Counted from the stretch's first letter, positions 1 to 5,125 are shown. The stretch is DNA of 5,125 bases from Legionellales bacterium (GCA_002721165.1 PBJS01000020.1:54526-59650); one strand, 5' to 3'. Notes: generated by a model not told the origin, from the letters alone. Numbers and translations are program-made.

Positions 1-878
1 TATTAGATTCACCACATACATCCTCAGGGCGAGTTCCAACTGCAAAAGGATATAGATTGTTCGTTGATAGTTTGCTCAGAGTTAAAGATCTAAATTCAAT
101 AGAGGTTGAGAAAATAGCGAAAGAGTTGGATCCCGAAAATGATTTTAAATCTTTGATGCAACGCACTTCATCAATGTTGTCAGATATTACTCAATTAGCG
201 GGTGTTGTTATGTTGCCTAGGACCGAACAATCTACACTTCAACATATGGAATTTGTTGCGTTGTCCGGTAACCGAGTACTGGTAATTTTGGTCGTTAACG
301 ATCGAGAAGTACAAAACAGAATCATTCATACAAGCAGGGCTTATTCAGCATCTGAATTGCAAGAGGCATCTAACTATTTAAATGAAATATTTGTAGGTAA
401 AGACCTCACTTTTGTTAGAAATAATATTTTAGATGAGTTAGAAAGAACGAAAGAAAAACTAAACCAATCCATGCAAACTGCTATCGAAATGGCGCAGTTA
501 GCTTTCGATTACGAGAAATCAAAAATTAATAAAGACGAATTGTTTTTTTCTGGCGAAACTAATTTAATGGATGTCGCAGAACTTTGTGAAGTAGAAAAAT
601 TGAAAAAACTGTTTAACACCTTTAATCAAAAAAGAGATATCTTACATTTACTAGAGCAGGCAATAAGTGCTGATGGCATACAAATTTTCATTGGCGAAGA
701 ATCTGGGCATGATGTGCTGGATAATTGTAGTGTTGTTACATCTCCCTATGAAGTTGACGGGAAAATACTTGGTGTATTGGGTGTGATTGGTCCTACAAGG
801 ATGCATTATGAAAGAGTTATCCCAATTGTTGATGTTACGGCAAAAATGCTTGGTTCGGCCTTGAATCCAAATAATTAA
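1..878 (+). CDS. hrcA: Heat-inducible transcription repressor HrcA, 5'-truncated by window edge
   Basis: HrcA is a dimeric winged-helix repressor that binds CIRCE operators of chaperone genes and loses activity on heat shock, when GroEL is titrated by unfolded protein. The reading frame is open from base 3 (first two bases belong to a split codon) to TAA at 876-878, giving 291 visible residues. The first visible residues include HTSSGRVPTAKGYR, the conserved end of the HrcA winged-helix domain, so an apparent TTG start at 57 is really an internal leucine codon. About 55-65 N-terminal residues with the recognition helix are missing, judged from the usual length near 345. Then follow the GAF-like dimerisation core and inserted domain (LFFSGETNLMD, IFIGEESG), and the family's C-terminal signature GVLGVIGPTRMHYERVIP near visible residues 257-274. 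It looks functional, with no internal stop or frameshift. Its last codons carry the -35 box of the grpE promoter. Confidence 0.96.
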   Translation, partial: LDSPHTSSGRVPTAKGYRLFVDSLLRVKDLNSIEVEKIAKELDPENDFKSLMQRTSSMLSDITQLAGVVMLPRTEQSTLQHMEFVALSGNRVLVILVVNDREVQNRIIHTSRAYSASELQEASNYLNEIFVGKDLTFVRNNILDELERTKEKLNQSMQTAIEMAQLAFDYEKSKINKDELFFSGETNLMDVAELCEVEKLKKLFNTFNQKRDILHLLEQAISADGIQIFIGEESGHDVLDNCSVVTSPYEVDGKILGVLGVIGPTRMHYERVIPIVDVTAKMLGSALNPNN

Positions 879-887
879 TCTCCATAT
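860..887 (+). promoter_or_regulatory. Sigma-32 (RpoH)-type heat-shock promoter for grpE
   Basis: A -35 element CTTGAAT (860-866) is separated by 13 bases from a -10 element CTCCATAT (880-887). Against the enterobacterial sigma-32 consensus CTTGAAA / CCCCATnT each box has one mismatch, and 13 bases is a normal spacing for this class (E. coli dnaK P1 has the same). The -35 lies inside the last hrcA codons, and the -10 starts just after the hrcA stop. Transcription would start near 894, giving a leader of about 50 bases before grpE. No convincing sigma-70 promoter competes here. Promoter function is inferred from sequence match only. Confidence 0.72.
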
Positions 888-894
888 TATTACT

Positions 895-909
895 ACATCC
901 ATTGGATGT
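895..909 (+). repeat. Short perfect palindrome at the predicted grpE transcription start
   Basis: ACATCCA-T-TGGATGT is a perfect inverted repeat with 7-base arms around one central base. It begins at or next to the start site predicted from the upstream sigma-32-like promoter. As DNA it could be an operator half-site pair. As RNA it could form a small hairpin (5-bp stem, 5-base loop) at the mRNA 5' end, a position that can affect mRNA stability. There is no following U-tract, so it is not an intrinsic terminator. It does not resemble CIRCE. Chance occurrence is possible. Confidence 0.45.
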
Positions 910-942
910 TGAACTTCTGTTACTTATAAAAAGAGGTTTTGT

Positions 943-1551
943 ATGTCAGATCGAAAAAAAAATACCAGTCACAAAAAAGTTAAAAAAAATCAAGAATCTG
1001 AAATTGATTATGACGAAAAATTAGATAGCGAATCAGGTTCAGAAGAATTGAAAGAAAATCCTGTAGATGAAGAGAAAAAGGAAGCTAGTATTGAATCTCT
1101 TCAGGAGCAACTAGAAAAATTACAGGAACAGTCCAAAGAAAATTTGGATAAGGCTATTAGGGCTCAAGCAGAAATGGAGAACTTGAGGAAACGCACTACT
1201 CGTGATGTTGAAAATGCACACAAGTACGCATTGGAAAAATTTACCACTGAGCTATTACCCGTCATGGATAGTTTGGAGTTGGGTTTGTCTGCATCTACAA
1301 ATGTTGAAAATGTCGATGACCTTCGTAAAGGCATGGAATTAACTTTAGAAATGTTTGGTACTGTAATGGAGAAATTTGGAATAACAACTATAGCACCAGA
1401 AGGTGAAAAGTTTAATCCGGAATTACATGAAGCTGTTTCTATGCAGGAAGCTGAAGATGTAGATTCTGGAATCATTGTGACAGTTATACAAAAAGGATAT
1501 ATTTTAAATGAGCGATTAATAAGACCGGCAATGGTTGTTGTGGCCAAATAA
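943..1551 (+). CDS. grpE: Nucleotide exchange factor GrpE (DnaK co-chaperone)
   Basis: GrpE acts as a cytoplasmic homodimer that opens the DnaK nucleotide-binding domain to release ADP, resetting the Hsp70 cycle; its long helices also serve as a thermosensor in E. coli. The 202-residue product is close to the usual length (E. coli 197). Residues 4-15 are lysine-rich and 18-47 strongly acidic, a disordered tail typical of the family. Residues about 48-105 form the long paired helix with heptad character and the conserved segment AEMENLRKRTTRDVENAHKY (76-95). A helical segment follows at 105-145, then the C-terminal beta domain that contacts DnaK, with NPELHEAVS (158-166) and GYILNERLIRPAMV (185-198). 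The ATG is preceded by AAGAGG at 931-936, six bases away, which supports this start. The gene follows hrcA after 64 bases and precedes dnaK by 110, and is probably driven by the RpoH-like promoter at 860-887 as well as by read-through from hrcA. Confidence 0.98.
   Translation: MSDRKKNTSHKKVKKNQESEIDYDEKLDSESGSEELKENPVDEEKKEASIESLQEQLEKLQEQSKENLDKAIRAQAEMENLRKRTTRDVENAHKYALEKFTTELLPVMDSLELGLSASTNVENVDDLRKGMELTLEMFGTVMEKFGITTIAPEGEKFNPELHEAVSMQEAEDVDSGIIVTVIQKGYILNERLIRPAMVVVAK
954..989 (+). repeat. Cluster of poly-A runs in the first codons of grpE
   Basis: Three adenine homopolymers lie within 36 bases at the start of grpE: nine As (954-962), six As (973-978) and eight As (982-989). They encode the lysine-rich start of the protein. 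Runs of eight to nine As are known sites of RNA polymerase slippage and of replication indels. By reading the frames, one extra A in the first run would lead to TAA at 981-983 and one lost A to TAG at 1022-1024, so either slip truncates GrpE early. The runs may simply reflect AT bias with AAA-favoured lysine codons. Confidence 0.8.
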
Positions 1552-1563
1552 TTGAATTATATC

Positions 1564-1584
1564 CTTGAAAAATCAAGTTCGAAC
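1564..1584 (+). repeat. Overlapping dyads inside the dnaK promoter
   Basis: Two small inverted repeats lie in the promoter. CTTGA-AAAA-TCAAG (1564-1577) includes the -35 box itself, and the perfect palindrome GTTCGAAC (1577-1584) fills the spacer up to the -10. They share base 1577. Such symmetry at a promoter could mark a protein-binding site, but the arms are only four to five bases and no known operator is recognised. It is not CIRCE. Confidence 0.4.
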
Positions 1585-1590
1585 CCACAC
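1564..1590 (+). promoter_or_regulatory. Sigma-32 (RpoH)-type promoter upstream of dnaK
   Basis: A perfect sigma-32 -35 box, CTTGAAA (1564-1570), is followed after 12 bases by ACCCACAC (1583-1590), which keeps the CCC-A core of the CCCCATnT -10 consensus but has three mismatches. Moving the spacing to 13 gives CCCACACA with fewer matches. The expected start is near 1597, giving a leader of about 65 bases. This would give dnaK its own heat-shock start inside the hrcA-grpE-dnaK-dnaJ cluster. The -10 is weaker than that of the grpE promoter, hence lower confidence. No good sigma-70 -10 is placed correctly for the same -35. Confidence 0.6.
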
Positions 1591-1605
1591 ATAACTACGA
1601 GAACA

Positions 1606-1637
1606 ATGAATTTAATATATTCATAATAATCAATTAT
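1606..1637 (+). other. AT-rich dnaK leader with two weak inverted repeats
   Basis: Downstream of the predicted dnaK start, ATGAAT (1606-1611) can pair with ATTCAT (1619-1624) across a 7-base loop, and ATAAT (1626-1630) with ATTAT (1633-1637) across two bases, too few for an RNA loop unless inner pairs open. Both are almost purely A/U and so would be weak RNA stems that melt easily. They do not cover the ribosome-binding site GGAGAA at 1651-1656. I see no recognisable RNA thermometer or riboswitch, and only record the symmetry. Confidence 0.3.
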
Positions 1638-1661
1638 TTAAGTATTATCTGGAGAAATTGA

Positions 1662-3596
1662 ATGGCGAAAATGATAGGAATTGACCTTGGGACAACCAAT
1701 TCATGTGTTGCAGTACTCGAGGGTGGTAAGGCAAAAGTAATCGAAAATAGCGAAGGCGGGAGAACAACGCCATCGATAGTAGCTTATGCAGATGGCGATG
1801 AGATTCTTGTAGGACAATCAGCAAAACGTCAGTCAGTTACGAATCCAGATAACACTCTCTACGCTGTTAAACGACTAATTGGACGTCGCTTTGAAGAAGA
1901 TGAGGTTCAGAAAGATATTAAGCTTGTCCCATATAAAATTGTAAAAGCGGACAATGGTGATGCCTGGGTAGAAGTGAAAGGCGATAAGATGGCTGCACCC
2001 GAGGTATCGGCACGTGTATTAATGAAGATGAAAAAAACTGCTGAGGATTATCTGGGTGAAGAAATTAATGAGGCAGTAATCACGGTCCCCGCATATTTCA
2101 ATGACTCCCAACGCCAAGCAACAAAAGATGCCGGACGTATTGCCGGTCTTGAAGTCAAACGTATCATCAATGAACCTACAGCTGCAGCCTTAGCCTATGG
2201 GATGGATAAACAACGTGGTGATGCCAAGATTGCTGTTTATGATTTAGGCGGTGGTACTTTTGACGTATCAATTATTGAAATTGCTGAAGTTGACGGCGAA
2301 CATCAATTCGAAGTTTTATCTACAAACGGAGATACTTTTCTTGGTGGGGAAGACTTCGACCTTCGTATTATCGACTTTTTGTGTGATGAATTCAAAAAAG
2401 AACAAGGCGTTGATTTGCATAACGATCCCTTAGCTTTGCAACGTTTAAAAGAAGCTGCTGAAAAGGCAAAAATAGAATTATCATCAAGCCAACAGACCGA
2501 TGTTAATTTACCTTATATAACTGCTGATTCAAGCGGACCTAAACACTTAAATTTAAAATTGACCAGAGCAAAGCTTGAGTCATTGGTTGAGGACCTTGTT
2601 GACCGCACTATTGGCCCATGCGAAGTTGCATTAAAAGATGCTGGGCTCTCTAGTTCTGATATCACTGATATTATTTTGGTTGGTGGTCAAACACGTATGC
2701 CTATGGTTCAGGAAAAGGTTCAGTCACTTTTTAACAAAGAACCTAGGAGAGATGTAAATCCTGATGAAGCCGTCGCGGTTGGTGCCGCACTTCAAGCAGG
2801 TGTTTTAGGCGGTGATGTAAAAGATATACTTTTACTGGATGTTACCCCGCTATCTTTAGGTATTGAAACACTAGGCGGTGTCATGACAAAGTTGATTGAC
2901 AAAAATACAACGATACCAACTAAAGCAAATCAAACTTTTTCGACTGCTGAAGATAATCAAACAGCGGTTACTGTACATGTGTTACAAGGTGAGCGTGAGA
3001 TGGCTACAGGTAATAAATCATTAGGTCGTTTTGATCTAACTGATATCCCTACGGCCCCACGTGGCGTGCCACAGATTGAAGTAAATTTTGATATTGATGC
3101 AAATGGTATTCTTAATGTTTCTGCAAAAGATAAGGCAACAGGAAAAGAGCAGTCCATTGTTATTAAAGCTTCAAGTGGCCTTTCAGATGAAGAAATTGAA
3201 AAAATGGTCAAAGATGCAGAGGCTCATGCAGAAGAAGATAGAAAAGCTAAAGAACTAATTGAGGCTCGAAATATGGCCGAAAACATGATTCATGCTACTA
3301 AGAAATCTTTAGATGATTTGGGCGACAAAGTTGAAGACAAAGAGAAGACTGATATTGAAGCTGCAATTGGTGAATTAGAAGAAGCACTCAAAGGCGATGA
3401 CAAAGATGTAATTTCTGAAAAAACAACTAAATTGACAGAAGTTGCCGGTAAACTTGCAGAACGAGCCTATGCTGAACAACAGGCTGCAACTGACGGCGAA
3501 TCAGCTACCAATACAAATACCAACGACAGTACAAATTCAGCGGATAATGATGCAGTAGATGCTGAATTTGAAGAAGTTAAAGACGAAAAGAATTAA
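1662..3596 (+). CDS. dnaK: Molecular chaperone DnaK (Hsp70)
   Basis: DnaK is the cytoplasmic Hsp70: ATP-dependent binding and release of exposed hydrophobic peptides for folding, disaggregation and stress control. The 644-residue protein is full length (E. coli 638). Nucleotide-binding domain: IDLGTTNSC (7-15), catalytic Lys70, NEPTAAALAYG (170-180, Glu171), DLGGGTFD (194-201, Thr199) and adenosine motif ILVGGQTRMP (338-347). Gly32, in the loop important for GrpE binding in E. coli, is kept. The linker DILLLD (388-393) falls at the same numbering as in E. coli. The beta substrate domain spans about 394-505 (arch residue 404 is Leu where E. coli has Met; Ala429 and Val436 are kept). The helical lid covers about 507-605, followed by a Ser/Thr/Asn-rich disordered tail (606-628) and the conserved end DAEFEEVKDEKN. 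The ATG has GGAG seven bases upstream (1651-1654). Expression is likely from the promoter at 1564-1590 plus upstream read-through. Confidence 0.99.
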   Translation: MAKMIGIDLGTTNSCVAVLEGGKAKVIENSEGGRTTPSIVAYADGDEILVGQSAKRQSVTNPDNTLYAVKRLIGRRFEEDEVQKDIKLVPYKIVKADNGDAWVEVKGDKMAAPEVSARVLMKMKKTAEDYLGEEINEAVITVPAYFNDSQRQATKDAGRIAGLEVKRIINEPTAAALAYGMDKQRGDAKIAVYDLGGGTFDVSIIEIAEVDGEHQFEVLSTNGDTFLGGEDFDLRIIDFLCDEFKKEQGVDLHNDPLALQRLKEAAEKAKIELSSSQQTDVNLPYITADSSGPKHLNLKLTRAKLESLVEDLVDRTIGPCEVALKDAGLSSSDITDIILVGGQTRMPMVQEKVQSLFNKEPRRDVNPDEAVAVGAALQAGVLGGDVKDILLLDVTPLSLGIETLGGVMTKLIDKNTTIPTKANQTFSTAEDNQTAVTVHVLQGEREMATGNKSLGRFDLTDIPTAPRGVPQIEVNFDIDANGILNVSAKDKATGKEQSIVIKASSGLSDEEIEKMVKDAEAHAEEDRKAKELIEARNMAENMIHATKKSLDDLGDKVEDKEKTDIEAAIGELEEALKGDDKDVISEKTTKLTEVAGKLAERAYAEQQAATDGESATNTNTNDSTNSADNDAVDAEFEEVKDEKN

Positions 3597-3625
3597 ATTT
3601 TTAAGTAGATATCGGTTTTTAATAT

Positions 3626-3661
3626 AGCATGATCAGTTATGAGATGCTTTTTCTGCATCTT
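3626..3661 (+). promoter_or_regulatory. Stem-loop in the dnaK-dnaJ gap, possible attenuator or processing site
   Basis: AGATGC (3642-3647) pairs perfectly with GCATCT (3655-3660) across a 7-base U-rich loop, with one more G-U pair possible (3641/3661). Only two Ts follow directly before GGC, and a run of seven Ts comes 15 bases later (3676-3682), so it is a poor intrinsic terminator. An alternative pairing, AGCAT (3626-3630) with ATGCT (3644-3648), uses the same bases and excludes the first stem. A hairpin here could lower dnaJ output relative to dnaK by partial termination or mRNA processing; this is inference. The rest of the gap (3597-3714) shows no clear sigma-70 or sigma-32 promoter. Confidence 0.4.
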
Positions 3662-3714
3662 TGGCTGCTTCGTGATTTTTTTATTTACAAAGTATCTTTT
3701 TAAGAGTAGTTGGT

Positions 3715-4842
3715 ATGGCAAATAAACAAGATTATTATGATGTACTGGGCGTCTCTAGAAATGTTGATGAGCCTGAATTAAAAAAAGCTTATCGTCGACA
3801 TGCAATGAAGTATCACCCGGATCGCAATGAAGGCGATGCCAAAGCTGAAGAAAAATTCAAAGAAGTAAAAGAAGCCTATGATGTTTTATCCGATAGCCAA
3901 AAGCGTGCTGCTTATGATCAATTTGGTCATGCAGGTGTAGATACAAGCGCTGCAGGTCATGGTGGATTTTCAGGCGCAGGTTTCGGTGATATTTTTGGCG
4001 ATGTTTTCGGTGATATTTTTGGCGGAGGACAGGGCGGTGCACGCACACACCGGGGGGTAGATTTACGTTACAATTTAGAATTAACACTAGAGCAGGCTGT
4101 CTCAGGGACGACTGTTAAAATTCGTGTACCAAAAATGGCGGCGTGTGAAATTTGTAATGGATCTGGCGCGAAAAAAGGTAGCACACCTTCGAGTTGTTCA
4201 ACTTGTGGTGGTGTAGGGCAAGTTAGAATGCAACAAGGGTTTTTTTCTGTTCAGCAAACATGTCCTCAATGTAGAGGTGCTGGAAAAATAATTACTGATC
4301 CATGTTCAACATGTCATGGTCAAGGACGTGTTAGAGACACAAAAACGATTTCTGTAAAAGTACCTGAAGGTGTTGATAATGGTGATCGTATTAGACTAAC
4401 AGGCGAGGGTGAGATTTCTGAAACTAATGGACCTGCTGGCGATCTTTATGTTCATGTTGCTGTTAAAGAACACGCAATCTTTTCTCGTGATGACACCGAT
4501 CTTTATTGTGAGGTACCTATTAGTTTTACTACCGCTGCATTGGGCGGTGAGCTTGAGGTCCCCACATTGGATGGTAAGGTTAACCTAAAAATTCCAACAG
4601 AAACTCAAAGCGGTAAACTTTTTCGCCTCAGATCAAAAGGTGTTCACTCAGTGAGAAGTTCAGCTAAAGGTGATTTACTTTGTCGAGTTATCGTTGAGAC
4701 ACCAGTCAAACTTGATCGTAAACAGAAGGAAATTTTAAAAGAATTTGAGCAGTCTATTCTCAAGCAAGGAACTAAAAATAGTCCACGGGCACATTCTTGG
4801 CTGAATGGGGTTAAAAGATTTTTTGACTCAATGACAGGCTAG
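3715..4842 (+). CDS. dnaJ: Molecular chaperone DnaJ (class A Hsp40)
   Basis: DnaJ binds non-native proteins, hands them to DnaK and stimulates DnaK ATP hydrolysis through its J-domain. The 375-residue product matches the family length (E. coli 376). The J-domain spans residues 5-70 with the essential HPD at 34-36. A Gly/Phe-rich segment (about 73-108) carries the DIF motifs in FGDIFGDVFGDIFGGG (90-105). Four CxxCxGxG zinc motifs follow at CEICNGSG (144-151), CSTCGGVG (161-168), CPQCRGAG (183-190) and CSTCHGQG (197-204), with all eight cysteines present. The two beta-sandwich client-binding domains and the C-terminal dimerisation segment (to KRFFDSMTG) complete a class A Hsp40. The ATG is preceded by AAGAG (3702-3706), eight bases away, a moderate ribosome site. 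It lies 118 bases after dnaK in the same direction, most likely cotranscribed, since no promoter is evident between them. It ends with TAG. Confidence 0.99.
   Translation: MANKQDYYDVLGVSRNVDEPELKKAYRRHAMKYHPDRNEGDAKAEEKFKEVKEAYDVLSDSQKRAAYDQFGHAGVDTSAAGHGGFSGAGFGDIFGDVFGDIFGGGQGGARTHRGVDLRYNLELTLEQAVSGTTVKIRVPKMAACEICNGSGAKKGSTPSSCSTCGGVGQVRMQQGFFSVQQTCPQCRGAGKIITDPCSTCHGQGRVRDTKTISVKVPEGVDNGDRIRLTGEGEISETNGPAGDLYVHVAVKEHAIFSRDDTDLYCEVPISFTTAALGGELEVPTLDGKVNLKIPTETQSGKLFRLRSKGVHSVRSSAKGDLLCRVIVETPVKLDRKQKEILKEFEQSILKQGTKNSPRAHSWLNGVKRFFDSMTG
3981..4024 (+). repeat. Perfect 20-base direct repeat within dnaJ Gly/Phe region
   Basis: Bases 3981-4000 and 4005-4024 are identical, a 20-base direct repeat with a 24-base (eight-codon) period, in frame. 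Each copy encodes the FGDIFG motif of the Gly/Phe linker, with a GDV spacer between. The protein repeat is common in proteobacterial DnaJ, but exact identity at the DNA level, including wobble positions, suggests recent homogenisation or duplication. Loss or gain of one unit would remain in frame. Confidence 0.85.
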
Positions 4843-4872
4843 ATTAATTCTCGTTTTCGTTTCATTAGGATG

Positions 4873-4878
4873 TATAAT
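4873..4878 (+). promoter_or_regulatory. Candidate sigma-70 -10 box for dapB
   Basis: A perfect TATAAT lies 35 bases before the dapB ATG, in an AT-rich 71-base gap. At 16-18 bases upstream the hexamers are TCGTTT, CTCGTT and TTCTCG, poor matches to TTGACA, and the TG pair directly abuts the box, so it is not a standard extended -10. A start near 4885 would give a leader of about 29 bases. No terminator hairpin is visible after dnaJ, so read-through from dnaJ is also likely. In such AT-rich DNA the box may be coincidental. Confidence 0.35.
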
Positions 4879-4913
4879 TTTAATTTCAATATAATTAATT
4901 GAGTGTATTTTTC

Positions 4914-5125
4914 ATGACAGTCAAAATTGGTGTATGCGGTGCTGCTGGTAAAATGGGTAAGGCAATTCTTGAGGTTTGCAAAGAGACTAGTGGTATTGAA
5001 ATTGGCGCTGCAATAGAACATCCGGATTCTTCCAAAATTGGAATCGATGCTGGCGAGGTTGCTGGTATTGGTAAATTGGGTGTCGTAATTACCGATGATA
5101 TCTTATCTGTTGCAAAGGATGTTGA
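4914..5125 (+). CDS. dapB: 4-hydroxy-tetrahydrodipicolinate reductase DapB, 3'-truncated by window edge
   Basis: DapB reduces the product of DapA with NAD(P)H to tetrahydrodipicolinate, on the cytoplasmic pathway to diaminopimelate (for peptidoglycan) and lysine. Seventy complete codons are visible and the frame is still open at the window end; about 200 residues are missing from a protein usually near 270. Visible is the N-terminal Rossmann fold: first strand KIGVCG, the dinucleotide-binding loop GAAGKMG (9-15), then GIEIGAAIEHPDSSKIGIDAGEVAG with Glu35 at the position that binds the cofactor ribose in E. coli DapB, and GVVITDD (56-62). The ATG has only a weak GAG (4901-4903) ten bases upstream as ribosome site, but the family-like start MTVKIGVCGAAG supports it. 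It follows dnaJ by 71 bases, the order often seen in gammaproteobacteria, where carA usually comes next. Confidence 0.95.
   Translation, partial: MTVKIGVCGAAGKMGKAILEVCKETSGIEIGAAIEHPDSSKIGIDAGEVAGIGKLGVVITDDILSVAKDV

Noticed and set aside
651..902. Antisense open frame of 83 codons across the end of hrcA
   Set aside because: It lies opposite the most conserved part of HrcA, has no recognisable protein features, and is best explained as a shadow of the real gene.
902..930. Sigma-70-like TTGGAT-N17-TATAAA before grpE
   Set aside because: The -35 matches poorly and the start site would fall at or after the ribosome-binding site, leaving grpE without a usable leader.
1164..1547. Antisense open frame of 127 codons inside grpE
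   Set aside because: It is opposite the conserved GrpE core, its translation resembles no family I recognise, and coding constraint clearly belongs to the + strand.
2251..2433. Second + strand open frame of 60 codons inside dnaK
   Set aside because: It overlaps conserved DnaK coding sequence in another frame and has no recognisable content.
2957..3211. Antisense open frame of 84 codons inside dnaK
   Set aside because: Shadow of the substrate-binding domain coding sequence.
3383..3388. GCACTC within dnaK resembling a CIRCE arm
   Set aside because: There is no matching GAGTGC arm at the required distance; coincidence within coding sequence.
3857..4087. Antisense open frame of 76 codons, His/Leu-rich, inside dnaJ
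   Set aside because: Its composition follows from the complement of the Gly/Phe region and J-domain codons; not a gene.
4644..4656. TCACT-C-AGTGA dyad in dnaJ, superficially like half of a CIRCE repeat
   Set aside because: It lacks the CIRCE arm sequence and 9-base spacing and lies inside conserved coding sequence.
4839..5021. Antisense open frame of 60 codons over the dnaJ-dapB junction
   Set aside because: It overlaps the conserved DapB nucleotide-binding loop on the + strand, so dapB explains this DNA.

Overview
This window is a chromosomal heat-shock chaperone locus, read entirely on the + strand, in the order hrcA (5' end missing) - grpE - dnaK - dnaJ - dapB (3' end missing). The DnaK/DnaJ/GrpE sequences are of proteobacterial type: DnaK keeps E. 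coli residue numbering through the interdomain linker, and its C-terminus closely resembles the E. coli one. Placement of dapB after dnaJ is a familiar gammaproteobacterial arrangement. Keeping hrcA at the head of the cluster fits gammaproteobacterial lineages that retain this repressor, such as Xanthomonas and Legionella relatives, and not the enterics. The DNA is AT-rich by eye. I therefore infer a low-GC gammaproteobacterium; genus cannot be told from the sequence alone.

Layout. Bases 1-878 hold the last 291 codons of hrcA, whose true start lies upstream of the window. A strong sigma-32 (RpoH)-like promoter, with its -35 box inside the last hrcA codons, precedes grpE (943-1551), and a short perfect palindrome sits at the predicted transcription start. 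The grpE-dnaK gap (1552-1661) carries a second sigma-32-like promoter interlaced with small dyads, plus an AT-rich leader. dnaK (1662-3596) is intact. The 118-base dnaK-dnaJ gap holds no obvious promoter but has a stem-loop that could adjust dnaJ output. dnaJ (3715-4842) is intact. A 71-base gap with a perfect TATAAT leads into dapB (from 4914), which runs off the end of the window.

How the genes work together. DnaK is the ATP-driven Hsp70. DnaJ delivers clients and stimulates ATP hydrolysis, and GrpE exchanges ADP for ATP. HrcA is the CIRCE-binding repressor, itself dependent on GroEL for activity in studied species. No CIRCE element (TTAGCACTC-N9-GAGTGCTAA) is visible here, so within this window the visible heat-shock control looks RpoH-type, and HrcA probably acts at the unseen hrcA promoter and/or at groESL. 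dapB is a lysine/peptidoglycan biosynthesis gene and a positional neighbour, not a functional partner.

I found no mobile element, CRISPR array, RNA gene or unknown coding region. This is a well-known conserved locus. The points worth a second look are regulatory: two internal RpoH-like promoters with associated dyads, A-runs at the start of grpE, and the dnaK-dnaJ intergenic fold.
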